Below are positions 10,184 to 17,298 of a DNA stretch of 64,000 nucleotides, one piece after another. Every line of letters begins with the position of its first letter. Position 1 is the stretch's first letter. A program made the position numbers and the translations under genes. The notes beneath the pieces were generated by a model. It had not been told where the DNA came from. It made no database searches and saw only the letters and a list, made by a program, of their open reading frames with translations. The stretch lies in assembly GCF_001894745.1 (NCBI RefSeq), contig NZ_BBYF01000001.1, positions 372,001 through 436,000 of the forward strand. Direction: 5' to 3'. The stretch is from Paenibacillus sp. NAIST15-1. Lineage in GTDB: Bacteria; Bacillota; Bacilli; Paenibacillales; Paenibacillaceae.

Positions 10184-12055
10184 TTACATTTCGTACAAGT
10201 AGATTTTTTCCAGCTTGTCTTGAATAGCTTTCTCAATCTTAAGCGCATATTCTTCGAATACGTCTTTGTCATGAGCATATGGAGACAAGGCACAAGCACG
10301 AAGGATTGTAACTTTTTCAACACGATCCCATTCTGGTCTGCTGAATCCAAGGCTGTTGACGAATTCCAATGGGCTGTTGCCATAGTCAGGAATTGCAAAG
10401 TCTGTATGAGAAGTGATGAATTCGTTGTTATACAATCCGCCCTTCACATAGGAAGCGTAATTGAAGAATTCATGGTTCAATTTGTTCATTTTTTCCAAGT
10501 CTGTGTTGCCTTCTTCGTTAAATACATAGTCAACCATGTTGAAGTCTGGTTTAGTCAATGGATGAAGTTTAATCACTTTGCCATTAACGTTGAATGTTCT
10601 TTCCTTCAAGAAGTTGTAGAAGCGATAAGCACCTTCGATGCTTGCGCCCATCAATTTACCAAAGCCTGTAACGTTAAGCGGCAATACTTTGTGTGCTGTC
10701 CATACAGCTGCTGCTGTTGCACCTGCTTTGGAACCTTCGAGAATGTACGCGCCGAGCAATGCTGGGATATCTGCACCCTTCTCGAATACGTATGTTGCGA
10801 AATAAGAGATCGCGTCGCGCATTCTGATATCTTGAATAACGATTGCACCTGCAGAGTAAGGGATATAGCCCATTTTGTGCGGGTCAATTGTAATGGATTC
10901 AACTTGGCTCATTGCTTTGAAGGCTTCATAAACATCTTCAGTAAGCCATTCGTCCTTCAAGCTCATATCTGTGAAGACATTGTGTTTCTTGAATACTTCA
11001 TTGATTTTGTTATATTCGATGAATTGATCGTTTTCATCCAAGAAGATGGAACGTGCATATCCGCCGTAAGCTGCATCGACATGGATATAGAAGTAAATGC
11101 CTTCCTTCGCCAATTTTTCACGAAGAGCAACCATTTTATGAATATGGTCGATTTGACCTTCTTCTGTACTGCCGACTACGCCAACAACCCCAAGGACTGG
11201 CGTATTTTCTGCTGCCAGTTCACGAATGCGTGTTTCCAGCTTCTCAATATCCATGTGATAGCTGCTGTCTACATCGATTGCTTCAACAGCATCCAAGCCG
11301 ATACCGATAATGTCGGCTGCTTTCAACCAGGAATAGTGTTTTGTTTGTGGAATCAACCATTTACCAAGCTTGTCTAAATAACGGCCGCTGCGTGCGGATT
11401 TTGCTTTAATATCATCCAATTTGTCTTGAACTTTGTCCAAAATGTCCATAATTTCATTCGTAGGCATGTTGAGCAATTCCCATTCGGATTTGCCTTCTAC
11501 ATGCTCAGGTGCAACTTCTTTAATCGCAAGCGGCAAGGATTTGATGTTACGTGCATACCAGAGACCTTCCAAGTTCGCGATGGAACCATCGGCACAGATG
11601 TGACCCCAGCTATGTCCTTCGCGATAGCTCATCATTTTGCACAATTCATGTCCAACTTCTTCTTCCATTTGGGATGTACCCGGAGAAGATTCATAAGCTA
11701 CGTTGTTACCGTTCCATAGCATTGCTGCTGTATAAGCGATAATCGCAGGCATCAATGTTTCAGAGTTCATATGACCCCAGAAGCGTCCTGCTGTATGCCA
11801 AGGCAAGGATTCGGAACGAAGCTTGGAAGACAATTGATCGAATACGCTGCGCATATGGTCTGCAGTATTTTGGAAGCTCTCAGAGCTCTTATCGAAAGGA
11901 GAGATGACTGGCAAATCTTGCGGTTGATAGTTTTGTCTCCAGCCAACATGCTCGTCCACAATTTTATTCAATACTTCTTTGAAGAGATTAACGTTTTCGC
12001 CTTTAGAACCAAGGAATAATGCTTTCAGGTTAATTTCCGGAATTTGATAGTTCAT
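10184..12055 (-). CDS. tdcA: Tyrosine decarboxylase
   Basis: This is a 623-residue PLP enzyme of the group II decarboxylase family, the same length as the enterococcal and lactobacillar tyrosine decarboxylases (about 620) and recognisably similar to them end to end ([53 protein letters not shown]). The PLP-binding lysine is K394 in TIDPHKMGY. The cofactor aspartate is D327 in HVDAAYGG. It converts tyrosine to tyramine and CO2 in the cytoplasm, consuming a proton. Upstream tyrP (74 bp away) would exchange tyrosine for tyramine, giving acid resistance and proton motive force. A GGAGG site precedes the ATG. Phenylalanine or DOPA may be side substrates. Confidence 0.93.
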   Translation of the reverse strand: MNYQIPEINLKALFLGSKGENVNLFKEVLNKIVDEHVGWRQNYQPQDLPVISPFDKSSESFQNTADHMRSVFDQLSSKLRSESLPWHTAGRFWGHMNSETLMPAIIAYTAAMLWNGNNVAYESSPGTSQMEEEVGHELCKMMSYREGHSWGHICADGSIANLEGLWYARNIKSLPLAIKEVAPEHVEGKSEWELLNMPTNEIMDILDKVQDKLDDIKAKSARSGRYLDKLGKWLIPQTKHYSWLKAADIIGIGLDAVEAIDVDSSYHMDIEKLETRIRELAAENTPVLGVVGVVGSTEEGQIDHIHKMVALREKLAKEGIYFYIHVDAAYGGYARSIFLDENDQFIEYNKINEVFKKHNVFTDMSLKDEWLTEDVYEAFKAMSQVESITIDPHKMGYIPYSAGAIVIQDIRMRDAISYFATYVFEKGADIPALLGAYILEGSKAGATAAAVWTAHKVLPLNVTGFGKLMGASIEGAYRFYNFLKERTFNVNGKVIKLHPLTKPDFNMVDYVFNEEGNTDLEKMNKLNHEFFNYASYVKGGLYNNEFITSHTDFAIPDYGNSPLEFVNSLGFSRPEWDRVEKVTILRACALSPYAHDKDVFEEYALKIEKAIQDKLEKIYLYEM

Positions 12056-12129
12056 GTTCTATTCCTCCCGTGATGTATAAATGAATTGAATGTGATGAAA
12101 CGAATTGATGAAGCACTTAATTTGTGAAA

Positions 12130-13539
12130 CTATTCACTCTTTTTCCAGCTTGGCTTCTTGAATTTATATATGATAAGGGCGATGCCCACCATAACAATTG
12201 TTGCGCCTACTTGATAAATGATATAACCCGTTGTTTGGCTTGGTTCGAGAATAGATGGTGGAATCAAGCTAACAACCAATGTAATGCCTACGCTCAACAA
12301 GGCCAGCAAAGCTACGAACCACATCAAGCCATTGCCTTTGCTGCCAAGTCGGAATGGTCTCTCGACTTCAGGCATTTTGTAACGAAGACGAATTGCTGAA
12401 ATTGCGATAAAAGCATATACGAGACAATAGAGAATTGTCGTTGTAATTGTGATAATCAAGAACGCACTGTTTACGTCAGGTACTACGATATAAAGAACGG
12501 AAACTAACGAGATAACAATCGCTTGGATCAATACGAACGAAATTGGAATACCTTTTCCATTTCTCTTTTGGAAGAATGGCGGCAAGTTACCATCTTCTGC
12601 GACCTTGATCATCGATTTACTTGGTCCAAGTACCCATGCACTAAGCTGAACAAGTACACCGATCAAAATCATTGCCGATATAATATTAACGAAAATTGAT
12701 GGAATGCCTAAGTCTTCACAGAAGATCAGGTAAGGCTGCGTAATGTTCGCAAGTTCCATTTTCCCCATTGGAACACCGTTTGCTACAGTAAGACCTGCAA
12801 TCAGGTTGAAAATAACCAGCAGGATAACGGAAGCGATAACTGCAATCGGATAGTTGCGTTTCGGATTTTCGATGTTATTCGCATGTACAGAGGAGATCTC
12901 TACACCAGCGAAGATAAAGATGATACCGGACAAGAATGCCAAGCTTCCCAAATCGCTTAGATTCGGCAGCAAGTTGCTTGCTTTGAAGTCAGCCAAGTAA
13001 CCTTGTGGGTTAATGCCATTTTTGAACATATACATAAGACCCAGGATTACGAGAATAACGAATGGGATATATACCCCGATAATTGCGCCCCAGTTACCTG
13101 CAATTTTGACCATATCGAACTTCAAGTTCAATAATGTAACGCCCCAATATGAAATCAGGATAACTGCGAATATGAAGTAATTGTTTGATGATAAATCGGG
13201 AACATTAATGACGTATCCGAATAGAACCCCTACTGTGGATGCGACCATTACCATCCCGAAGAACATTTGTACCCATAAGAGCCATGAGGTAACGAAGCCC
13301 CATTTCTCGCCTAAAGCGTTTTTAACCCATACTTGCGGTCCGCCCTCTTCAGGGAACCCTGTTGACAGCTCGGCTGACATCAACGCGATTGGCAAGGCGA
13401 ACAATACGGCTGCAACCAACATATAAAAGATTTGAGTCCAGCCGGTGGCGGCAAGTGTCGGCACACTACGAACAGTACCGAAGAACGCCATCGTAATCCC
13501 AATTAACCCGAATAGCGTCAACTTTTTTGAATTGGCCAT
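12130..13539 (-). CDS. tyrP: APC-family tyrosine/tyramine exchanger
   Basis: This is a 469-residue integral membrane protein with about 12 transmembrane segments of the amino acid-polyamine-organocation superfamily, glutamate:GABA antiporter branch. The typical start KKLTLFGLIGITMAFFGTVRSVP is present, with FPEEGGPQVWVKNALG in the first loop and IIFIFAGVEISSVHANNIENP mid-protein. This branch exchanges an amino acid for its decarboxylation product. Its position immediately before tyrosine decarboxylase argues for tyrosine import and tyramine export. In lactic acid bacteria the order is tdc then tyrP; here tyrP comes first. An AGAAGGATAG ribosome site precedes the ATG. Confidence 0.9.
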   Translation of the reverse strand: MANSKKLTLFGLIGITMAFFGTVRSVPTLAATGWTQIFYMLVAAVLFALPIALMSAELSTGFPEEGGPQVWVKNALGEKWGFVTSWLLWVQMFFGMVMVASTVGVLFGYVINVPDLSSNNYFIFAVILISYWGVTLLNLKFDMVKIAGNWGAIIGVYIPFVILVILGLMYMFKNGINPQGYLADFKASNLLPNLSDLGSLAFLSGIIFIFAGVEISSVHANNIENPKRNYPIAVIASVILLVIFNLIAGLTVANGVPMGKMELANITQPYLIFCEDLGIPSIFVNIISAMILIGVLVQLSAWVLGPSKSMIKVAEDGNLPPFFQKRNGKGIPISFVLIQAIVISLVSVLYIVVPDVNSAFLIITITTTILYCLVYAFIAISAIRLRYKMPEVERPFRLGSKGNGLMWFVALLALLSVGITLVVSLIPPSILEPSQTTGYIIYQVGATIVMVGIALIIYKFKKPSWKKSE

Positions 13540-13690
13540 TGATCTATCCTTCTTTCTCTCAGTTGTCTAACCTTTTCAATCTTCCTAAATTATTCAAATC
13601 AATGAATAAGGTATGAATTGAAACTATAGGAATGCAATTGAAACGCTTCGAGCTCACCCCTTGATCATATGAAATTATTTATATAGTTTT

Positions 13691-13704
13691 GTTAATCGAT
13701 TAAC
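13691..13704. promoter_or_regulatory. 14-bp palindrome in the probable tyrP promoter
   Basis: GTTAATCGATTAAC is a perfect palindrome about 150 bp upstream of tyrP. Reading the minus strand, it lies just upstream of TATATA (a possible -10). It could be an operator overlapping the promoter of the tyrosine decarboxylation cluster. The regulator is not known. Confidence 0.35.
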
Positions 13705-14190
13705 TTGCACCGTCAGTATACGCCTCATTTTTTTGTTCTGTCAATTCGATTCAACACCTTGTCACATAAGGTTTTTTCGTCATTTTCCAGAATCTTGTTA
13801 GCAAATACTTTAAAGCTTTTTCCAACAATTCGATGAAGGCTTTAAAGGTTTTTCGCTTCTATAGGTAAAAGCATTTCCAGGGTGAAATAGTGAATATAAA
13901 TGCGGTAAATAGTATTTTTATATATACATCAATTCATCTTCTCTATCATTTATTTATTGATATTGAACACACATCCTTTCAATCATGAAATAAAAGCACA
14001 CATGGGGATTGGTTGCCTACTAGACGATATCACTATCATGCGTTGGGGAAGTTGTTCTTATTCCCTAAGGTTGAACGTAATTGAGGGCAAAACTGGATTG
14101 GGGAACAAAGAGTGAAGAAAATACAAAAGGGAATACTTATACATGCTGGGGAATATGTTTACCGGCTTGCTGGAGTAAGGGAAACCTCTC

Positions 14191-14225
14191 AGAAATAGAT
14201 AATACCCTCTCTATTTCTATTTTTT
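14191..14225 (+). terminator. Plus-strand intrinsic terminator-like hairpin with no annotated upstream gene
   Basis: AGAAATAGA (14191-14199) pairs with TCTATTTCT (14210-14218), followed by ATTTTTTAT. A transcript on the plus strand between about 13.9 and 14.19 kb would be needed for it to matter. Confidence 0.45.
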
Positions 14226-14521
14226 ATCAAATTCCACTCAAATGCTTGAAGTACGCAGACACAAATGCAGAGGATTAATTTGGTAAGTAATTATGTTGAA
14301 ATCGGCTATTTCTTATATCAAAACATGTACCCTTTCTTATTTTCCTATGATAATCCTCATATTTTAGTTGTGAAATATATCATAGCCAAACATTTCAATT
14401 TTTGATCTTTTAATTGCCTTTATAGATTAATGCGCTCAATCTGCATCAGATAGTGTATAATTTCTCTTCAACTCCCACTTTTTTGAACCAAGCAGTATTC
14501 ATTGGTGACGTTCCGTACAAA

Positions 14522-14555
14522 GAAAGGACTGGATTTTGTCTCAATCCAGTCCTTC
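14522..14555 (-). terminator. Terminator of the Rep-like gene
   Basis: AAGGACTGGATT (14524-14535) pairs perfectly with AATCCAGTCCTT (14543-14554) around a 7-base loop. A T-rich tail (TTTCTTTG) follows on the minus strand. Confidence 0.75.
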
Positions 14556-14610
14556 AAACTTCTATCATCTATATAAATTAAATGATGACTCTATTTCTTA
14601 GGATGATGAT

Positions 14611-15291
14611 CTATTTGAGCCGTATCCCAGGATACCAATCGAGCATGATTTCGAATGCAGCGTTCGCTACGACATCTTCTGTTCGGTACTCGCTCAAATC
14701 ATATACAGGAGCAGGCTTCAACTTCTCCATATATTCCTTCATCACTCTGCTGTATCCGATTAATCTGCGAGAAGGGAGTAGGGTACTTGGCTCACTACTC
14801 TCCAACCTTCGTTGTCCCCTATTCACTACAAGCTTGTCTAAGCCTTCGTCCATCTTTTGAACAGTCGCCTGCTGATCGCCCTTTGGGTTCACAACCTTCA
14901 CGTTCACGGTCACATGGTCTACAGATTCTTTATCCAAAGCTCTGCACCATAGAGACAACCACGACTCTGCCTTAATATAATACCTGCCTTGAAAATAACT
15001 CTTAATTGTTGGAAGCAGAATATGTAGCTTAGGCTGGCAACTCTCTTCATTTCGTATAATATCCAACATTCGAAAGCAGCCTAGCGATATCTGCTTTACC
15101 TGTTTATACTTGCATAATCGATTGAACGCAATCAGCATACGGTCAAGTTCTTCATTCAGTTGATCGAGAGCCACTTCGGCAATCCCGAGATCGAGCATAA
15201 GCCAATTGACTTGCATGTCCTGATTGATAGCCGATATAATGCGATGATTCAGTAGAGCACTTTGCAGCGATTTTTTCCACGATTCTGGCAT
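14611..15291 (-). CDS. Degenerate rolling-circle plasmid replication protein (Rep_1/pUB110-pC194 type)
   Basis: The product has 226 residues; Gram-positive rolling-circle Rep proteins are usually 310-350. Similarity runs in order. An N-terminal SWKKSLQSALLNHRIISA block aligns with the segment after the zinc-finger-like CPMC, which is missing. Next come LDRMLIAFNRLCKYKQVKQ, KSYFQGRYYIKAESWLSLW, SRRLIGYSRVMKEYMEKL and the C-terminal NAAFEIMLDWYPGI. The catalytic HUH motif (normally HPHFHVL) reads QPKLHIL. The region that should hold the nucleophilic tyrosine (KYxxK) is deleted. It is therefore probably dead as a nickase: a chromosomal relic, or a domesticated DNA-binding protein. It lies between tyrS and the tyrosine decarboxylation cluster and has an intact terminator. 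Confidence 0.75.
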   Translation of the reverse strand: MPESWKKSLQSALLNHRIISAINQDMQVNWLMLDLGIAEVALDQLNEELDRMLIAFNRLCKYKQVKQISLGCFRMLDIIRNEESCQPKLHILLPTIKSYFQGRYYIKAESWLSLWCRALDKESVDHVTVNVKVVNPKGDQQATVQKMDEGLDKLVVNRGQRRLESSEPSTLLPSRRLIGYSRVMKEYMEKLKPAPVYDLSEYRTEDVVANAAFEIMLDWYPGIRLK

Positions 15292-15330
15292 TTGGTTATC
15301 CTGCCCCCTAACTAAAGGAGATAAAGGAAA

Positions 15331-15355
15331 GAGAATAGCTGTAGCAGCTATTCTC
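15331..15355 (-). terminator. Terminator of tyrS
   Basis: GAGAATAGCTG (15331-15341) pairs perfectly with CAGCTATTCTC (15345-15355) with a 3-base loop. On the minus strand it is followed by TTTCCTTTAT. Part of the stem lies in the duplicated tyrS 3' sequence. Confidence 0.65.
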
Positions 15356-15390
15356 CAAATTTCATGAGCAGCTATTCTCCCAATTTCACG
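15343..15390. repeat. 24-bp tandem duplication spanning the tyrS stop codon
   Basis: AGCAGCTATTCTCC.AATTTCA.GA occurs at 15343-15366 and again at 15367-15390, differing at two positions. The second copy encodes the last codons of TyrS plus its stop; the first copy lies just behind it. Confidence 0.8.
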
Positions 15391-16637
15391 AGGCTGTAGC
15401 TCTTTTTCCCTTTACGGATAATAATGAAGCGGCCATCGAAGGAATTGTCCACAGTAACTGTCATTTCCAGATCCGTTACTTTTTCTCCATTCATCGAAAT
15501 TGCACCGTTCGCAATATCTTCACGCGCTTGACGCTTGGATGGTTCGATACCAAGATCAACGAGCCAGTCTACAATGTTTTTCTCTTCCTTAGAAGCATGG
15601 AATGTAGGCATATCTTTGAAGCCTTGCTCGATTTCATCTGCAGTCAGCGCTTTGATGTCTCCGCTGAACAAGGCAGCTGTAATTTTCTGAGCTTGTACCA
15701 ATGCTTCTTCGCTATGAACGAATTTGGTCATTTCTTCAGCAAGTACACGTTGAGCTTCACGTTTATGCGGCTCAGTTTGTACTTTCTCTTCCAACGTCTT
15801 GATTTGCTCTTGCGTTAAGAATGTGAAGAATTTCAGGTATCTAATTACGTCACGATCATCTGTGTTTGCCCAGAACTGGTAGAACTCGAATGGAGTCGTT
15901 TTGTTCGGATCGAGCCAGATTGCACCGCCAGCAGTTTTACCGAATTTCGTTCCATCTGCTTTGAGCATCAATGGAATTGTCAAACCAAATGCTTTAGCTT
16001 CTGATCCTTCTTTTTTGCGAATCAAGTCAAGGCCGCTTGTAATGTTACCCCATTGATCCGCGCCGCCGATTTGCAGTTGTACGTCTTCATTAACGAACAA
16101 GTGATGGAAGTCCATCGACTGAAGAATCTGGTACGAGAACTCAGTGAAGGAGATCCCCGTATCGAGACGGCTTGCTACGATATCTTTCGCCAGCATCGTG
16201 TTGACGCTGAAGTTCTTCCCGTAGTCGCGAAGGAAATCAAGAATGGTTACGTTATGAGTCCAATCGTAGTTGTTCACCATGCGCAGGCCAGTGTCGCCTT
16301 CGTTCAAGAACAGCTTCTTCATTTGCGCAGTCAATGCATCTACGTTATTTTGGACTTGATCCATCGTTTGCAGCGTACGCTCTGTTGTACGGCCACTTGG
16401 ATCGCCGATTGTCCCTGTTGCTCCACCAATCAGGATCACCGGACGGTGTCCTGCAAGCTGGAATCTCTTCAGCATCATGAATGGAATCAAGTGTCCGATA
16501 TGCATGCTGTCCCCAGTAGGGTCAACACCACAGTATAATGATATCGATTTCTCGCTTGTTAATTTACGCAAACCTTCAGCATCTGTCTGTTGATTAATGG
16601 CACCGCGCCATTCCAATTCATCGATAATGTTCATCAT
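15372..16637 (-). CDS. tyrS: Tyrosyl-tRNA synthetase
   Basis: This is a 421-residue class I aminoacyl-tRNA synthetase of normal TyrRS length. The HIGH-equivalent is MHIGHLIPFMMLKRF in the Rossmann fold. The tyrosine-binding helix includes YQILQSMDFHHLF and GGADQWGNI. The KMSKS-equivalent is KFGKTAGGAIWLD. A C-terminal S4-like RNA-binding domain (about 355-421) contains SKRQAREDIANGAISMNGEKV. It charges tRNA-Tyr. It is preceded by a complete tyrosine T-box and a strong promoter. In tyramine-producing lactic acid bacteria a tyrS gene heads the decarboxylase operon. Here tyrS is 1.8 kb upstream and separated by a Rep remnant and two terminators. An AGGAG site precedes ATGATG. Confidence 0.96.
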   Translation of the reverse strand: MMNIIDELEWRGAINQQTDAEGLRKLTSEKSISLYCGVDPTGDSMHIGHLIPFMMLKRFQLAGHRPVILIGGATGTIGDPSGRTTERTLQTMDQVQNNVDALTAQMKKLFLNEGDTGLRMVNNYDWTHNVTILDFLRDYGKNFSVNTMLAKDIVASRLDTGISFTEFSYQILQSMDFHHLFVNEDVQLQIGGADQWGNITSGLDLIRKKEGSEAKAFGLTIPLMLKADGTKFGKTAGGAIWLDPNKTTPFEFYQFWANTDDRDVIRYLKFFTFLTQEQIKTLEEKVQTEPHKREAQRVLAEEMTKFVHSEEALVQAQKITAALFSGDIKALTADEIEQGFKDMPTFHASKEEKNIVDWLVDLGIEPSKRQAREDIANGAISMNGEKVTDLEMTVTVDNSFDGRFIIIRKGKKSYSLVKLGE

Positions 16638-16720
16638 TGTGATTCAGCTCCTTGGTGTGATTTTATATTTGATAATTGAGAATGTAAGTTCAAAACGCTA
16701 CCTTATAGGTTTAGAAAAAC

Positions 16721-16962
16721 AAAAAAATCGTCTCCTTGTCTATTGTAGACATAGGGACGATTAATTAACCGTGTTACCACCCAGCTTGCATGAACAGTGC
16801 TGCAGCCACTATTCATACCACTCTCGGCAATGATATCGATTGCCAATCCGCTTAGCGTTACCTAAGAACCTCCAGAGTGTAATTCGCAATTCATTGTGTG
16901 TACCAGGTCGCATCAACCCCTGGCTTTCTGAGAACAGTGACAACATTGCTACTTCGCTCTTT
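16721..16962 (-). promoter_or_regulatory. Tyrosine T-box riboswitch leader of tyrS
   Basis: On the minus strand, Stem I is formed by AGAG/CTCT and GCAAT/ATTGC flanking an AGTA loop (16944-16960). The opposite loop GAATTACA carries specifier TAC (Tyr; 16879-16881) followed by a purine. The T-box GGTGGTAACACGG lies at 16769-16781. A terminator hairpin AATCGTC...GACGATT with seven T ends at 16721. Uncharged tRNA-Tyr should favour the antiterminator and read-through into tyrS. Confidence 0.92.
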
Positions 16963-16993
16963 CATCGGGTTATTCAATATTAGATTACTGACA

Positions 16994-17022
16994 ATCTTAG
17001 AACTTATTAAACCGTCTGTCAA
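16994..17022 (-). promoter_or_regulatory. Sigma-A promoter of the tyrS T-box transcript
   Basis: On the minus strand: TTGACA (17017-17022), 17-base spacer, TAAGAT (16994-16999). The transcript would start about 30 bases before Stem I. Confidence 0.8.
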
Positions 17023-17246
17023 CACCATTTTTTTGAAATTTTAAAAATTGAAGAAGTTCAGAATCAGGGATCTTTTACGCCTCTGCTACTGTCCAGTCCC
17101 GATTAGTATGACTTAAACCGTATGTTCTATACAGCTGGATCAACGTTCAAATCTTCCATTAAGCCCACAACAAGGTCTTGATCCAGCGTCCATCTTGAAG
17201 CTGATACTTCAGCCTCGTATGCTTGCATTTGAACTTCCAGCTCATG

Positions 17247-17280
17247 AAAAGACCGTCAGGATGATCCCTGACGGTCTTTT
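17247..17280. terminator. Strong bidirectional terminator behind the giant surface protein gene
   Basis: AAAAGACCGTCAGG (17247-17260) pairs perfectly with CCTGACGGTCTTTT (17267-17280). T-runs on both strands allow bidirectional use. The interval 17040-17246 shows no gene. Confidence 0.85.
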
Positions 17281-17298
17281 GGGTTCTGCGCGTATTCG

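Larger units (their letters stand above)
13540..14610. other. Approximately 1.07-kb intergenic region upstream of tyrP without a convincing gene
   Basis: The region is AT-rich. It contains a 14-bp palindrome (13691-13704), an inverted repeat CTTTAAAGC/GCTTTAAAG (13808-13847), a plus-strand terminator-like hairpin (14191-14225) and the Rep gene terminator (14522-14555). A 65-codon plus frame (14081-14278) begins at TTG, has no ribosome site and has no recognisable similarity. Nothing else was identified. Confidence 0.6.

Noticed and set aside
10220-11377. 385-codon plus-strand frame opposite tyrosine decarboxylase
   Set aside because: Antisense shadow of a strongly conserved enzyme gene. Composition (Cys, Phe, Val) is typical of reverse-complement translation.
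13808-13847. CTTTAAAGC/GCTTTAAAG inverted repeat considered as a riboswitch for tyrP
   Set aside because: No T-box core, no specifier loop and no known riboswitch consensus. A simple AT-rich hairpin is a sufficient explanation.
14081-14278. 65-codon plus-strand frame in the tyrP upstream region
   Set aside because: TTG start, no Shine-Dalgarno, no recognisable similarity, AT-rich low-information product. Kept only as part of the intergenic description.
16994-17246. Interval upstream of tyrS checked for a gene
   Set aside because: Only the tyrS promoter and the tail of the surface protein's terminator region were found. No open frame with a ribosome site.
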